Shown: piece after piece, positions 10,947 to 23,836 of the stretch
Layout: every line of letters starts with the position of its first letter
How positions within the stretch are numbered: the stretch's first letter is position 1
Assembly (NCBI GenBank): GCA_029255685.2
Contig: CM055312.2
Span: 25,948,203 to 26,012,202 of the forward strand
Reading direction: 5' to 3'
Origin: Silene conica
Lineage: Eukaryota; Streptophyta; Magnoliopsida; Caryophyllales; Caryophyllaceae
Length of the DNA stretch: 64,000 nucleotides
Notes under the pieces: generated by a model
What the model was told of the DNA's origin: nothing
Databases searched by the model: none
The model's input: only the letters and a program-made list of their open reading frames with translations
Position numbers and translations under genes: made by a program

Positions 10947-12377
10947 CTATCCCGCTGAGTCGTAGAATGGCTCAGCGTTCTCCTCACCATCTCCCTCATC
11001 GCCATCCTCCTCAGACCCTACTCCTGTTCCTGAGGCAGAGCCTGAAGCTTCACCATGGACATGACCGCCTGCGAGAGGTGTGTACCAGGAGGGGTGAGTC
11101 CACTGGCCGGTCGGGAGCCTACCTTGTGTGGCATACTCCTTGTAGACCGGGTACTGGTAGAGACTATCGTCCAACCGTTTTTGGCTGAACTGCGTGCAAA
11201 GACTCGCCAGCATTTGTGGCATAGATCTGTCATCAACAAAAGGAGGAACATAAACATTAGGAGGAACAGTAAAATCAGATGGGTATCCTGTCCCAGGTGT
11301 GGCATGGTGGCCACCGGGAGCAGGAGCCCTGGAACCTCTAGAAGCGCCTCCCCTAAGCGGGAGGCGGTAAGACGGGAGTAGTGGTCGGGGCTCCCCTATA
11401 ACAATAGAAAGGGGGTACATAGGGGGAGCTGTGGTGATGGGGATGCGGTCACTAAGATAGGTGTCTATTTTCCAAACACCTCTACTGTTTACCCAACGCA
11501 CAGACCTGACATAATCCATGTCCATGTATCGGGAGAGAGGGGTGACCGCATCCTCATAGCGAGGGAACTGGGGTACAAAATAGCGGGCTAATCGGGTGAC
11601 TAGCCCACCACAGACAATAGTGGTCAAAGAAGTTCCCTCACCCACTGACACAAAATGAGTGGCGACCAAAAGAGCAGTGTTATAAGACTGCTGACCCGTA
11701 CGTCCGATGTTAAGATAACCGGACATGATGGAGAGCTCAATGTTGTTAACATTCTGAGACTCTTTGCGGCCAAAAACAGTGTTGGCCAACAGACGCAAAA
11801 AATAACGGGGGGTAGGGAGGTGGATGGTACTGTTTTTCTTTTTCACATCGTTGGAATCAGAAATACAGGACCACATATCAGAATACGACCCCGTGAGGTC
11901 ATCAGTAAGACCCTCAGAAGACAGACCCAAAATTTAAGCAAATTGGGTTAAAGTTAAAGCATAAGTTTCATTGAATATGCGAAAAGAAATACAAAAACTA
12001 TCATAGCCGGGGTGAAGAGCCCCTAAATCAAAGGTAAAGGAGGAGAAAAACTCAAGAGTAAGAAGGCGGTAGGTGATCTCATCCATGGAGACAAGGCCTG
12101 CAAACCCGGTCCCAATGAGCATAGCAACCACCTCATCATGGCACCCCAATGCATGCAGAGCTGAAACACAAAGGAAACGGGTCGCCACTACCGCGCAATG
12201 GTCACTCAGATGGAGGAATCGGGCCTTCTGGGCCGGAGAGCTGAAGGTGATCTGCGGATAGTCTGGTAGACTATCCGTGTCCTGAACTGCTAGACCTCTC
12301 GACCTAGAGACACGTCCTCTAGACGTGCTAGCACCTGTAGTGCGTGCGCGCTTCCCACCTTGATCACGGCTAGACAT
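10947..12377 (-). pseudogene. A1 post-pol ORF, Athila ORF1/env-position protein, one stop
   Basis: Starting at the ATG at 12377 (MSSRDQGGKRARTTG), the frame reads a basic Ser/Arg-rich start, then ARFLHLSDHCAVVATRFLC, GCHDEVVAMLIGTGF, YRLLTLEFFSSFTF and FRIFNETYALTLTQFA. A single in-frame TAA (11936-11934) follows, and the same frame stays open for a further 328 codons, ending in a Glu/Asp-rich tail (EEDGDEGDGEEN). The first half resembles the uncharacterised ORF1 family of Athila elements. The gene lies where env would lie in a retrovirus, but I see no clear signal peptide or terminal membrane anchor, so an envelope role is not supported. An upstream ATG at 12464 would add 29 residues. Confidence 0.7.
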
Positions 12378-13510
12378 CGTAAGGCTGTAAAGTTCAATGA
12401 AAAATATAAGTCTTATGAGCATAGAAAACAATGCTTCAACTAAATTAGGCACGAAAAATTGCAAAAACAGAAGGTTGTTTACGGATCTGGTCGGCAGACT
12501 ACAGGAGTCAGTCGGTCGACCAGATTCTTAGACGGTCTGTATTTTTTTTTCTGCTGCAATAGAAAAAAAATCAGAAACTTAAAAAAAAAATCATGACAAA
12601 ACGCAGGTATGGTCGGTCGACCGGAAAAACAGGTCGGTCGACCGAATTACGAGAAAAACTCAGAAACTGCAACAATTAATACTCAGGAAAACCCGACTCT
12701 GGTCGACCGACTTCGTTTACCGGTCGGTCGACCGACATATGTCAGAAAAGAAACCCAGATCTGCAAAATTTAAAAACCCAGAATTTCAAATTTCGGTCGG
12801 CCGACCTCCGTTTCCGGTCGGGTTTCGCGGGTTGAATTTCGCGCGGGAAAAGGCATACAAAAATTTTTAAGGAAGAATTAAACTATCCTAATCAGCACAA
12901 AATCACCCAAAATTCTTAGATCTAAGCATATAAACTTAAGAAGAAGAAGAAAATTAACATAAAAGCACATAATCAAGCATGAAAAAGGAACTAAGAGCAA
13001 AATTTGAACTTACAAAGACGAATTAAAACTACCTAAAACGAAAATAAGAAGGTAAAAACTAAAAAGAGAGAAAGAAAATGGAGGAAAACTTACCTTGAGG
13101 ATGGAAAAAGCAAGAGAGTAAGTAAAAAGTGGAGAAGGTGGAAGATGAGTGAATAGTTATTTTTTTAGGGTTTTATGAGAGAGAGGGGGTGCTGGTAAAA
13201 AGAATGGGTCAAAGCAATAATTTCATGTTCAAAAACACAACAACCCGTGACAGCTTTTTCTGCACAAATAAAACCGTAAAAAAAAAGTTGTGGTCGGTCG
13301 ACCAGAAAAGCTGGTCGATCGACCACTGTACTGTTACCTGTTCTGCAATTTTTACTTACCCCGTCAGAAAAAGTACAAAAAGTTGTCAGTCTGGTCGGTC
13401 GACCACGGTACTGACGAATACCTATTTTTTTTCTTTTTCTGCAGAGAATCCAATTTCCACCTGAGGATAAAACAAAAAAGTAAAAAGAAAACGTAAATCT
13501 AAGACTAAAG
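12378..13510 (-). other. A1 spacer between pol and the post-pol ORF, rich in palindrome pairs
   Basis: No gene is supported. GTCGAC-centred palindromes are concentrated here: clean 21-bp pairs at 12616/12637 and 13297/13318, a 25-bp pair at 12702/12727, degenerate pairs near 12494/12515 and 12800/12821, and a single copy at 13398. Between them the DNA is A-rich. Confidence 0.6.
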
Positions 13511-13545
13511 CACGGGTTGCCTCCCGTTTAGCGCTGGTTTAAGAG
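13511..13545 (-). other. Conserved hairpin just after A1 pol
   Basis: Shortly after the gag-pol stop the minus strand reads AACCAGCGCTAAACGGGAGG and then CAACCCG, with CGGG/CCCG able to pair. A motif of this form (AGCGCT, then GGGAGGCAACCC) is common behind pol in Athila and Tat-type elements. Its function is unknown; it could act in RNA processing or translation of the next ORF. Confidence 0.5.
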
Positions 13546-13578
13546 GTCCCGCACGACCTTTTACCTTCTAAGGAGCAT

Positions 13579-16500
13579 CTAAAAGAGGTCAAAGTAAGAA
13601 ACTTCGACTTTTCCGACATATTCATTTTCTCCTCGGAAGTGCTTCACATATTGGCCATTGACTTTGAACCTCTCACCAGATGAGGTTTCCAATTCGATTG
13701 ACCCGAATTTTGAGACAGCTGTGATGGTGTAGGGTCCGCTCCACCTGGATTTCAGCTTACCAGGAAAAAGACGAATACGAGCATTAAAAAGCAGTACCCT
13801 ATCACCTACCTGAAAATCACGTCTAATGATTCTCTTGTCATGCCAGCGCTTTGTTTTCTCTTTGTAGATCCTGGCATTGTCATAGGATAACAACCTGAAT
13901 TCTTCTAACTCATCATTTAGCTGCAATAAACGTTTCTCACGGGAAAGATTAGGGTCCAAATTAAGATCACATATAGCCCACCAAGACTTACGTTCTAACT
14001 CAACTGGTAAATGACAAGTTTTACCATAAATTAATCTGAATGGTGACATTCCTATTGGAGTTTTGAACGCGGTTCTATAGGCCCATAAAACGTCATCAAG
14101 TTTTAGGCTCCAATCTTTCCTAGATTTAGAAACTACCTTGGCTAGGGTCTCCTTGAGTTCTCTATTAGAGATCTCAACTTGACCACTAGTCTGAGGGTGA
14201 TAAGCTAAACCCCTACGATGTTGGACACCGAATTTATTTAACAAGTCACCTAAGCGTTTCTCCTTAAAATGCATACCTCCATCACTTATGACAACCCTAG
14301 GGACACCAAAACGAGGAAATATGATTTTTTTAAACATCTTAATAACAGCTTTTGCATCACAATGGGGAGTAGCTATAGCTTCTACCCACTTAGATACATA
14401 ATCAACAGCTACAAGAATATACCTGTTACCTTGACTACTGGGAAAAGGTCCTTGATAATCAATGCCCCAAACATCAAAAATCTCTACCTCTAAAATACCT
14501 ACTTGTGGCATCTCATGTCTTTTTGAGACATTCCCAGTCCTTTGGCAGGCATCACAGTTACCTACAAAATTTCTACAATCTGCATGTAAAGTAGGCCAAT
14601 AAAAGCCAGACTGTAATACCTTGGCCACGGTCCTAGATGGACCGTGGTGACCACCATATGCAGAAGAGTGACATGCTTCCAAGATGTCCTTCACCTCCCA
14701 TTGGGGGACGCATCTCCGGATAAGTCCATCTCCGCACTCTTTAAAAACGTAAGGGTCATCCCAAAAATACTGTCTTGCATCAAACATAAATCTCTTCTTT
14801 TGTTGCCAAGACAACTCAGGAGGGATTTTACCTGTAACAGCAAAATTAGCAAAATCAGCATACCAAGGAGGGGGATAAGAACCTGAACTATTAATGATAA
14901 ATAAACTTTCATCAGGAAACGAATCATCAATAGGTAAAGAATCTTCCCCATCAGTCAGCTGCAGGCGAGATAAATGGTCAGCTACCACGTTTTCCGCGCC
15001 TTTCTTATCCCTGATCTCAATGTCAAACTCTTGGAGAAGGAGGATCCACCTTAAAAGTCTAGGCTTTGAATCTTTCTTTTGAAAAAGACCTTTTAAAGCT
15101 GCATGGTCAGTATAAACAATTACCTTATTACCTACTAAATAAGATCTAAATTTTTCTAAGGCAAAAATGACAGCTAGCATCTCCTTCTCTGTGGTAAAGT
15201 AGTTGACTTGAGTCTCATCCAGGGTGCGGCTTGCATAGTAGATAGCATTAAGAGCCTTATCCTTCCTTTGACCCAGCACAGCACCTAAAGCATAATCACT
15301 GGCATCGCACATGATCTCAAAAGGGAGATCCCAATCCGGTGGCTGGATAATTGGTGCTGAGATCAAAGCTTCCTTCAACCTGTTAAAAGCTAAAAGACAT
15401 TCATCAGAAAACTCAAAGATGGCATCTTTAAGAAGCAATTGTGTAAGTGGTTTAGCAATTTTAGAGAAGTCCTTAATAAAACGCCTGTAAAACCCTGCGT
15501 GTCCTAAGAAACTTCTCACCCCTTTGACATTAACAGGAGGGGGTAATTGCTCAATCACCTGCACCTTTGCTTTATCAACATGTATACCTTTATCTGAAAT
15601 TAGATGCCCTAAAACTACCCCTTCAGTGACCATAAAATGACACTTCTCCCAATTTAAGACAAGGTTTACATCAATACATCGCTGCAAGACTTTATCAAGA
15701 TTAGCTAAGCATTGATCAAAAGCATTACCGTAAACAGAGAAATCATCCATAAATACTTCCATAATGTTTTCTATAAAGTCGGAAAAAATACCCATCATAC
15801 ACCTTTGAAAAGTAGCAGGAGCATTGCATAACCCAAAAGGCATCCTGCGATAGGCAAAAACACCTTGTGGACATGTAAAAGTAGTCTTACTCTGATCATC
15901 AGGATGGATGGGAATCTGGAAGAAACCTGAATAACCGTCTAGAAAACAGAAGAATTTATTAGAAGCCAATCTTTCAGTCATCTGGTCAACAAAAGGAAGG
16001 GGGAAATGGTCTTTCTTGGTGGCGGCATTTAACTGTCTATAATCAATGCACATCCGCCACCCAGTCACAACTCTAGTTGGTATTAACTCATTTTTATCAT
16101 TCTTAACCACTGTGGTCCCTCCTTTCTTAGGAACCACCTGAACTGGGCTGACCCACTTAGAGTTGCCAACTGGATAGATAATACCTGCATCAAGAAGCTT
16201 CATAACCTCAGCCATAACTACATCCTGCATCTTAGGGTTCAATTTACGCTGTCCCTGTCTATAGGGCTTATGCCCTTCCTCTAAATCTATTCTGTGCATA
16301 CAAACATCAGGGCTTATGCCCTTAATATCATCCAAAGAATAACCTAGAGCTTTTCTATTCTTTTTAAGAACAGTCATTAAGGCAGAAAGTTGGTCAGGAC
16401 TAAGTTTAGAGCTAACAATTGCAGGGTATTGCTCAGTATCATCTAGAAAAACATACTTAAGATTAGGAGGAAGTGGCTTACGCTCTGGTGCTTTTACCTC

Positions 16501-18744
16501 AACTGCCTGAACAGAATTAGCATCTATAGAATAGCATATGTTTACCAGACTTGTATTGGCTAGGCTTATGAGCTTCTCACCCTCTGCTTCAGTGAGCTCA
16601 TATTCCTCTTCCTCTTCTTCTATCAAATCCAGCTCTTCAGCATCTTCGGCTGGATTACCTGCACACTTATCCAAAATTGTCAGATCATTTAAGGGATCCT
16701 TGGTCAAGGATTCCCTCCAATTAAGGATAACACTCCTGTCTACAATATCAATGGAACAACAAGTATCGTCAGTAGGAATAGTTGCCTTATGGGCAAGACT
16801 AAACTCGATAGTGTCATCCCCAATCTCTAAGGTAATGGTCCCGCGTTTGACATCTATCACAGCCCCAGCTGTGTGTAAAAAGGGTCTACCTAAAATAATA
16901 GGTATTCGACTATCTTCAGCAATGTCTAAAACAACGAAATCGACAGGAATAAAGAACTTTCCCACTTTTACTGGGACATCCTCCAAGACCCCTAGTGGTC
17001 TTTGGGTTGATCTATCAGCCATCTGTACAGTAATATTGGTGACCTTAAGTCTACCTAAACCAAGTCTTTCACATACAGAATAAGGTATGACACTGACACT
17101 AGCCCCTAGATCACAAAGGGCTTTCCCTATCAAATGATTACCTATGGTACAAGGGATGGAAAAACTACCTGGGTCCTTTAACTTGGGTGCTATATTATCT
17201 TGTGAAAGAACATAACATTCTTCCACAAAAGCAACAGCACCGTCGTCCTGAAAATTCCTCTTACGACTTAAAATATCTTTCATGAATTTAGCATAAGAAG
17301 GTACCTGGGTAATTAAGTCAGTGAAGGGGATGGTTACCTCAAGATTCTTCACCATCTCCAAGAACTTACCAAACTTCTTATCCTCCTTTGAATTTTTCAG
17401 TCTTTCTGGATAAGGAATGGTGACTTTAGCCATAGGATCAGCGACCTTTGGCTTGTTTAACTGTAAAATTTCAGTAAGGTCCTGAAATAAGGAAGGATCT
17501 AGCGATTCCGGAGTCAAAACGGCACTTTTTCCAGGAGCGCTGGTCGGTCGACCAGTATCGGCGGTCGGTCGACCAGAGTCTGCAAAATCCGATTTTTTTC
17601 TTTTTTCAGAATCTGATCTCACGTCAGAAACAGTGGTCGGTCGACTTACCGAAGCGGTCGGTCGACCTCCTGCTTTTTTGACGGGATCTGATTCCTTGGT
17701 TGGAATCTCGGCTGGATCATCCTCTTGAGTTGAATCTTCACAAACACGGCCACTCCTTAGATTTATGGCATTCAGCGTCTCCATGGGTCCCTCAGAACTA
17801 GCTGGAGAGCTAGTTCTTTGGTTGGCTATGTTTATCAATTGTTCCTTAAAAATCTTCGTGGAAGTGCAGTGAGCCTCATGCATCTTAAAAACTGCCGTGG
17901 TTAAGGCATCAACAAGCGCTCTTAATTTCTCAATTTCTCCCGTGTTGTCGACCGTAGTAACTAGGTTCGCACTTTCAAGCTTTAGCTGGGTTGCCTCAAG
18001 CTTTTCAAAACGGGCTTCAACTGTTGTTTCAAGAGCCATCACTCTATTCATCTCCACATTCAGCCTTCTTGAATTCCCACGTGAACCCTTAAAAGTAGCC
18101 CTATGCACCGCCATGTCTTCAATGGTTTGCCAACCCTTCATATGATCGGTGTTGTTCTGGAATCTTCCATTGGCAGCCACATCGAGAATCATCTTGTAGT
18201 CATCGTAAAGAGAGTTGTAAAAGCAGTTACACAGGTCCCATTCTGGAAGGTTATGGTGAGGGATAGAACGGACCAATTTCTTGAATCGATCCCATGCTTC
18301 ACAAAATCCTTCATCAGGTCCCTGTAAAAAGTTACGGATTTGGTTTCTCAAGTTCTCGGCTTTTGCAAGAGGGAAGTATTTCTTGTAAAAGGCCAAGGCC
18401 AAGGCGGTCCAATCTGTAATCCCTTCACCTGTCTTTTTAAGGTCCCGGTACCATTCTTGCGCGTCTCCCTTTAAAGAAAACAAGAACAGAGTTGCCAGCA
18501 CCTCATCTCTAGATACCCCTTCAGGTAGGGGTATAAAACAGCAATAATCTGTGAAGGTTGTAACATGCTTTATTGGATCTTCATTAGGTAGACCAGAAAA
18601 TTGACTCTGCTCCACCAAATTGATATGAGTCGAGCGGAGTTCAAAGGTGCCAGTGGTGGGTTTAGGCAAGATGAATCCCTTTGGTAAATCTTTAGGCTTC
18701 GGCTGTAGGTAGCTATAAATAGAATCCATAAAGAGAGTACTCAA
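13579..18744 (-). CDS. A1 gag-pol polyprotein (Athila-like Ty3/gypsy)
   Basis: This is a single uninterrupted 1721-codon frame. Approximate order: gag capsid region (residues 60-230, including [21 protein letters not shown] and [13 protein letters not shown]); a linker with two in-frame palindrome pairs read as GRPT (360-400); protease with [12 protein letters not shown] (near 544); reverse transcriptase with MCIDYRQLN and [10 protein letters not shown] (near 998); RNase H with [10 protein letters not shown] (near 1145); integrase zinc finger HHCC (1355-1395); and the D,D,E core at [15 protein letters not shown] and [14 protein letters not shown] (1428-1515). No classical gag zinc knuckle was seen, which is not unusual for this clade. 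The start is the first ATG after a short leader of about 127 bases. All catalytic motifs look intact, so the product may be active. Confidence 0.93.
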   Translation of the reverse strand: MSTLFMDSIYSYLQPKPKDLPKGFILPKPTTGTFELRSTHINLVEQSQFSGLPNEDPIKHVTTFTDYCCFIPLPEGVSRDEVLATLFLFSLKGDAQEWYRDLKKTGEGITDWTALALAFYKKYFPLAKAENLRNQIRNFLQGPDEGFCEAWDRFKKLVRSIPHHNLPEWDLCNCFYNSLYDDYKMILDVAANGRFQNNTDHMKGWQTIEDMAVHRATFKGSRGNSRRLNVEMNRVMALETTVEARFEKLEATQLKLESANLVTTVDNTGEIEKLRALVDALTTAVFKMHEAHCTSTKIFKEQLINIANQRTSSPASSEGPMETLNAINLRSGRVCEDSTQEDDPAEIPTKESDPVKKAGGRPTASVSRPTTVSDVRSDSEKRKKSDFADSGRPTADTGRPTSAPGKSAVLTPESLDPSLFQDLTEILQLNKPKVADPMAKVTIPYPERLKNSKEDKKFGKFLEMVKNLEVTIPFTDLITQVPSYAKFMKDILSRKRNFQDDGAVAFVEECYVLSQDNIAPKLKDPGSFSIPCTIGNHLIGKALCDLGASVSVIPYSVCERLGLGRLKVTNITVQMADRSTQRPLGVLEDVPVKVGKFFIPVDFVVLDIAEDSRIPIILGRPFLHTAGAVIDVKRGTITLEIGDDTIEFSLAHKATIPTDDTCCSIDIVDRSVILNWRESLTKDPLNDLTILDKCAGNPAEDAEELDLIEEEEEEYELTEAEGEKLISLANTSLVNICYSIDANSVQAVEVKAPERKPLPPNLKYVFLDDTEQYPAIVSSKLSPDQLSALMTVLKKNRKALGYSLDDIKGISPDVCMHRIDLEEGHKPYRQGQRKLNPKMQDVVMAEVMKLLDAGIIYPVGNSKWVSPVQVVPKKGGTTVVKNDKNELIPTRVVTGWRMCIDYRQLNAATKKDHFPLPFVDQMTERLASNKFFCFLDGYSGFFQIPIHPDDQSKTTFTCPQGVFAYRRMPFGLCNAPATFQRCMMGIFSDFIENIMEVFMDDFSVYGNAFDQCLANLDKVLQRCIDVNLVLNWEKCHFMVTEGVVLGHLISDKGIHVDKAKVQVIEQLPPPVNVKGVRSFLGHAGFYRRFIKDFSKIAKPLTQLLLKDAIFEFSDECLLAFNRLKEALISAPIIQPPDWDLPFEIMCDASDYALGAVLGQRKDKALNAIYYASRTLDETQVNYFTTEKEMLAVIFALEKFRSYLVGNKVIVYTDHAALKGLFQKKDSKPRLLRWILLLQEFDIEIRDKKGAENVVADHLSRLQLTDGEDSLPIDDSFPDESLFIINSSGSYPPPWYADFANFAVTGKIPPELSWQQKKRFMFDARQYFWDDPYVFKECGDGLIRRCVPQWEVKDILEACHSSAYGGHHGPSRTVAKVLQSGFYWPTLHADCRNFVGNCDACQRTGNVSKRHEMPQVGILEVEIFDVWGIDYQGPFPSSQGNRYILVAVDYVSKWVEAIATPHCDAKAVIKMFKKIIFPRFGVPRVVISDGGMHFKEKRLGDLLNKFGVQHRRGLAYHPQTSGQVEISNRELKETLAKVVSKSRKDWSLKLDDVLWAYRTAFKTPIGMSPFRLIYGKTCHLPVELERKSWWAICDLNLDPNLSREKRLLQLNDELEEFRLLSYDNARIYKEKTKRWHDKRIIRRDFQVGDRVLLFNARIRLFPGKLKSRWSGPYTITAVSKFGSIELETSSGERFKVNGQYVKHFRGENEYVGKVEVSYFDLF

Positions 18745-18871
18745 GCCTTCCTCTCAAAAACCTGTCTTCTAAACAGCACTAGAAGAAAAGGTAAGAACGG
18801 TCTTAAGGAACCTAAGTTCCTTAAGACAAGAAAAAAATAAACTAAAAATTAACAAACAAAATTATACCGTC

Positions 18872-18889
18872 TCCCCGGCAACGGCGCCA
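18872..18889 (-). other. A1 primer binding site, tRNA-Asp type
   Basis: The minus strand reads TGGCGCCGTTGCCGGGGA, complementary to the 3' end of plant tRNA-Asp. It lies five bases from the LTR end at 18895, as expected for Athila elements. Confidence 0.92.
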
Positions 18890-18894
18890 AAATT

Positions 18895-20198
18895 TGACAC
18901 CCGTCGTTGAGGGGTGCCAAAGATAAGATTTATAAAACCTCAGCTTAAACTCAGATAGGATAAGTCAAGGGTCGAACCACAGAGAGACAAGGTTAATTAT
19001 GTTTGTGAATTTAAAGTCTATTGAAGGTAACAAGAAAAGGGGGGTTTTGAATTGGGATTTAAACTAACAACTAAGGTGATTAACTAGTAGGAAAATTAAA
19101 ATAAGATAAAAAGGGGATTAGGAACTTTGGTTCCCCATGGTCAAAACAAGTCAATGAAGGGTAAGAATAATCAAATAACACAATCCCAAGGAACAAAGAA
19201 TAAACCTTTAGGTCAATATTCTACCCAATCCTTACGGTCTTAGGGTTCCTACAAAAGCACTAAACTTTCGTTCAAGGGCAATCCCAGAGTTGTTGTTAAA
19301 CTAATCCTAATAATCTTTCAATCCCAAGGATTAGTTTACCAACAACAATGGGGGATTGGTAATTTAATCATTAAACCTATCAAAGTCAAGTCTTTACATG
19401 GTTCCCCTAATTCCTAATCACAAGAATTAGCTATGCATACTTTTTATTATGGAACTAACAATTACCAAGAATATCAAAGAGATGAACATAATCAAAGATG
19501 ATAATAAAAGAGTAAACATGAAATAAAAATAACAACAAGATGAAAAACAAGATTGAACTAAAAGGAAAGATTAATTATCACAACTTACAACTTGAATGGA
19601 AATCCTAAGAAGAAAGATGAAAGCTTGATACCAAAAAGTCTAACAATGGAGTCTTTCACATAAAGTACTTGAAAGAAAAATTACTTAGGTAGAAACTTGC
19701 TGAAAAACTGCTTAACCTAATAGAAGAGTTTTGATCTCCTTAAATAAGAAATATTACAAGATTAGGAAATCAGAAAAGAAAACGGAAGCCTCGAAACAGC
19801 CAGTGGTCGGTCGACCTGTTTCTTCCGTCGGTCGACCGGTTCTGCTGAGACGGATTTATTTTCTTCGTATTTGGGCTTCCGTGGAGAGTTGGACCTGATT
19901 ACATATTTGACATCGGTCGGTCGACCTGATATCTCGGTCGGTCGACCGCTTCTCTTTTTCTCAGCTTTTATCCGGCCCGATGATTGTATTTGAATGTACC
20001 ATCCGAATTTATTGTTCCAAAAACAGCCTCCTAAAGGCAAATAAAGCTTGGTTTTGCTTACTTCCGCGTATTCCTGCATACAAAACATAGAAACACCAAA
20101 GTAGACAATATGGGAGAAAAAGCAACTAAAAAGTCACGAAAGTGAATGAAAATACGTGCCAAAAGAGTAAATGAAATGCATAAAATAGGCACGTATCA
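18895..20198 (-). repeat. A1 5' LTR
   Basis: 1304 bp, apparently identical to 7910-9213, including both palindrome pairs. As 5' LTR it should carry the promoter. It is joined at 20199 to the C1 RNase H frame. Confidence 0.95.
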
Positions 20199-23100
20199 GC
20201 AGCGCCATTAAGAGTAAAAACGAATCCAGACTGAGATTTCGAGTCATCTCGATCCGTTTGGAAGCTAGCATCTGCGTAACCCGTGGCGCAGAGCGTCGAG
20301 TCGCCTCCAAAAGTCAATCCCCAATCTTTAGTCCTCCGTAGGTACTTAAGAATGTTTTTCACGGCCATCCAGTGTTGTTCACCTGGATGAGCTTGGAATC
20401 GACTTGTCATACTCAATGCATATGCAACGTCAGGACGTGTGCATATCATGGCATACATGATCGATCCTATTGCCGAAGCATAAGGAATCCGACTCATGCG
20501 CTCTTTCTCTTCCACTGACTTAGCTTCTTGAGTCTTGCTCAAGTGAAGCCCAGGAGTCATAGGAAGGAACCCCTTCTTGGAGTTCGTCATGCTGAATCTC
20601 TCCAGAATCTTCTCTATATAAGATTCCTGACTGAGAGACAACATCCGTCGTGATCTATCCCTGTAGATACGGATGCCCAAAATTCTTTGTGCCTCTCCCA
20701 GATCTTTCATCTGGAAATGGTTTTTCAACCATGCTTTAACCGAAGATAAGAGAGGTATGTCATTCCCAATCAAGAGTATGTCATCGACATACAGTACTAG
20801 GAATACAATCTTACTCCCACTCGACTTGATATAGAGACATGGTTCCTCGACTGATCGAATGAACCCATTCTCTTTTATCACTTGGTCGAAGCGATGATTC
20901 CAACTCCGCGATGCTTGCTTAAGTCCATAGATGGAACGCTTAAGCTTGCAAACTTTCTTAGGATGTGCTGGATCGATAAAACCCTCGGGTTGTACCATGT
21001 ACAACTCTTCCTCCAAATAACCGTTTAAGAAGGCGGTTTTAACGTCCATTTGCCATATTTCATAGTCATGAAATGCGGCGATCGCTAAGATAATCCGAAT
21101 GGAACGTAGCATGACTACGGGTGCAAAGATCTCATCGTAGTGCAAGCCTGGCACTTGGGTGAAACCTTTAGCAACTAGTCTAGCCTTATGGATATCTTGT
21201 TGTCCTTCCACGGCATGCTTTATCTTGTAAAGCCATTTGCATTGAAGGGGACGTACCTTTGCAGGTAGGTCCACAAGATCCCACACGTTGTTCTCATACA
21301 TGGAGTCCATCTCGGATTGCATGGCTTCTAGCCATAGCTTTGAGTCAGAACTGGTCATGGCACCTTTATAGGTTGTGGGTTCATTACCCTCTAGGAGTAA
21401 GACGTCATCTGTATCGTGTTCCTCGACCATACCAATGTATCTGTCCGGTGGAATAGAGACTCTTCCTGACCTCCTAGGTTCCTCAGGGATATCTACCGCA
21501 GCCTCGGTTGAAGGTACTGTTTCCTCCAATGGTTGCTCGGTAGTTGGTTCTTGAACCTCCGATAACTCGAAGGTTCTATTACTCGACTTGTTCTCGAGAA
21601 ATTCTTTCTCTAAGAACGTCGCACTAGCCGCAACAAAAACACGTTGTTCGGTAGGCGAGTAGAAGTAATGACCAAAAGTTCCCTTTGGATAACCTATAAA
21701 GTATGTCTTGACCGATCGCGGGCCGAGCTTATCCTCGTGTCTCCACTTGACATAAGCCTCGCAGCCCCAAACCCGAATAAAGGACAAGTTGGGGACCGTT
21801 CCCTTCCATAACTCGAATGGAGTCTTGTCAACAGCTTTAGACGGACTTCGGTTAAGTATTAGAGCGGCCGACAAAAGAGCATAGCCCCACAATGAATCAG
21901 GCACAACGGTGTGACTCATCATGGATCGAACCATATCAAGTAAAGTTCGATTTCTCCGTTCGGACACACCATTTAATTGTGGTGTTCCAGGTGGAGTCAA
22001 CTGTAGCACGATCCCACAGTCTTTTAGGTGTTGATCAAACTCGCGTGAAAGATACTCACCACCACGATCCGAGCGTAGTGCTTTAATCTTTCTACCCAGC
22101 TGGTTCTGTACCCGATTCTGGTATTCTTTGAACTTGTCAAAGGATTCACTTTTATGTTTCATCAAGTAGACATAGCCATATCTACTCAAATCATCCGTGA
22201 AAGTGATGAAATACCTATAGCCTTCTCGTGCGTTGATCGACATAGGGCCACATACGTCCGTATGTATGAGTCCTAATAGGTCGGCAGCGCGCATTCCAAC
22301 ACCTTTAAAGGAAATACGAGTCATTTTGCCGATGAGACATGATTCACACGTGCCATATGATTCGAAATCAAAGGGCGAAATAGCTCCATTCTGTATGAGC
22401 TGTTTAACGCGTTTCTCATTTATGTGTCCCATACGACAATGCCATAGGTAAGTTTGATCTTTGTCACCTACCTTTATTCTTTTATTATTCACATGTAATA
22501 TCTCGGTAGTTTGATCTAAAACATAAATTCCATTCATGGAAACTGCCTTGCCATAAATCATATTGTGTAAGGAGAAAATACAGCTATTATTCTCTATTAC
22601 AAATGAAAAACCAAGTTTGTCAAGTGCAGAAACTGAAATAATGTTTTTGGATAAACTAGGAACATAATAACAGTTATATAAAAATAACTCGAATCCACTT
22701 GGAAGCTGGATTACGTATGTTCCCTTCGAGACTGCAGCCACACGTGCTCCATTCCCGACACGCAAGTCCACCTCACCCTTGGTTAGGGGTTCTTGGTTTC
22801 GGAGGCCCTGCACATGATTACATAGATGAGAACCACAACCAGTATCAAGTACCCAAGTTCCGCAACTTGCATGGTTAATCTCAATCATGTGAATAAAAGA
22901 AGAAGAAGACATACCAACAGGAGTAACACGGCCTGCCTTAATGTCCTCGCGATACACGGGGCATGAGCGCCTCCAATGCCCAGTCTTGTGGCAATGGTGA
23001 CATTCCATGCTTGTATCCTTGCTCTTTGTCTTGCCTTGTGAGTTACTCGACTCACCTGGCCCACTCTTAGCAAATCCTGGTTTCTTGAACCTGGGCTTAC

Positions 23101-23836
23101 CTACTGCTAGGTCGCCCTGAGCTTTAGCCTTCCCTTTACCTTTTCCCTTACTGGAGATCATGAGAACATCCTGCTTTAGACTCCCACTCAACTTTAGATC
23201 CTTCTCATTCTGTACGAGAAGGGAGTGGAGCTCATGGGGAGTCTTCTTCATGTCGTTCATGTAGTAGTTGGCCCTAAAGAGGGCGAACCCATCATGAAGC
23301 GAATGAAGCATGCGATCAACGATGATGTTCTCACTGATCTTGCAGTTTAGGGTCTCCAGTTTCTCGATATTCTCAATCATGTTGAGAATATGTGGGCTAA
23401 CAGCTTGGCCCTTCTGGAGTTTCGCCTCAAAGAAGCGACAGGTATGCTCATAAGAAACGATTCTCGGAGCCTTGGAGAATTCGTTAGTGAGCGTGGTGAA
23501 AATCTTGTTTGCACCATGGGTTATGAAGCGTCTTTGCAAATTAGATTCCATTGCATAGATGAGTACGTTCTTTATCGCACCCGCTTCCATGACGAAGTCG
23601 CTATGAGTGCGAACATCGTTGGCTCTAGCTCCAGTTCCTGGGTGTGCCGGAATGGGCTCAGTTAAAAACTTAAGCTTTCCGTCAGCAATGGCAGCATTCC
23701 GTAGTGCTGCCTCCCAGTCAGAGAAGTTTGACCCATCATTCCTCAGTCTAGTTGACTGATTCATGGAGTCCATGAAGGCTTTTAGCCAGGATTCACGTGC
23801 TAGCTTGGCACTTGGCATTGGGTCTTCACCAGCCAT
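20199..23836 (-). pseudogene. C1 gag-pol, gag to start of RNase H
   Basis: The frame opens at ATG 23836 (MAGEDPMPSAKLARESW) and is intact for 1212 Copia codons. It then reads about 23 codons of A1 LTR and stops at 20126. Order: gag with a CCHC knuckle (CHHCHKTGHWRRSC, residues 276-290); protease (VLDTGCGSHLC, near 330); integrase zinc finger (HCRMGHINEKR to CESC) and D,D,E (HTDVCGPM, LRSDRGGEY, GVSERRNR; 527-624); reverse transcriptase (KTAFLNGYLEEELYMVQPEG, LYVDDILLIGND near 1017); and RNase H (GYADASFQTDRDD near 1186). Integrase before RT identifies Copia. No inactivating change other than A1 was seen. Confidence 0.93.

Larger units (their letters stand above)
7910..20198 (-). mobile_element. 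Athila-like Ty3/gypsy retrotransposon A1, young
   Basis: It has two LTRs of exactly 1304 bp (7910-9213, 18895-20198) with no difference seen by eye, and the target duplication GCAGC at 7905-7909 and 20199-20203. The primer site is complementary to tRNA-Asp. A single 1721-codon gag-pol frame is followed by a long spacer with an extra ORF before the 3' LTR. Element length near 12.3 kb, the tRNA-Asp primer and the post-pol ORF all match the Athila branch of plant gypsy elements. It is the innermost and youngest element of the left nest, and its gag-pol could still be functional. Confidence 0.93.

Noticed and set aside
10947..12377. A true retroviral envelope gene in A1
   Set aside because: No clear signal peptide, cleavage site or terminal membrane anchor was seen; position alone is not enough.
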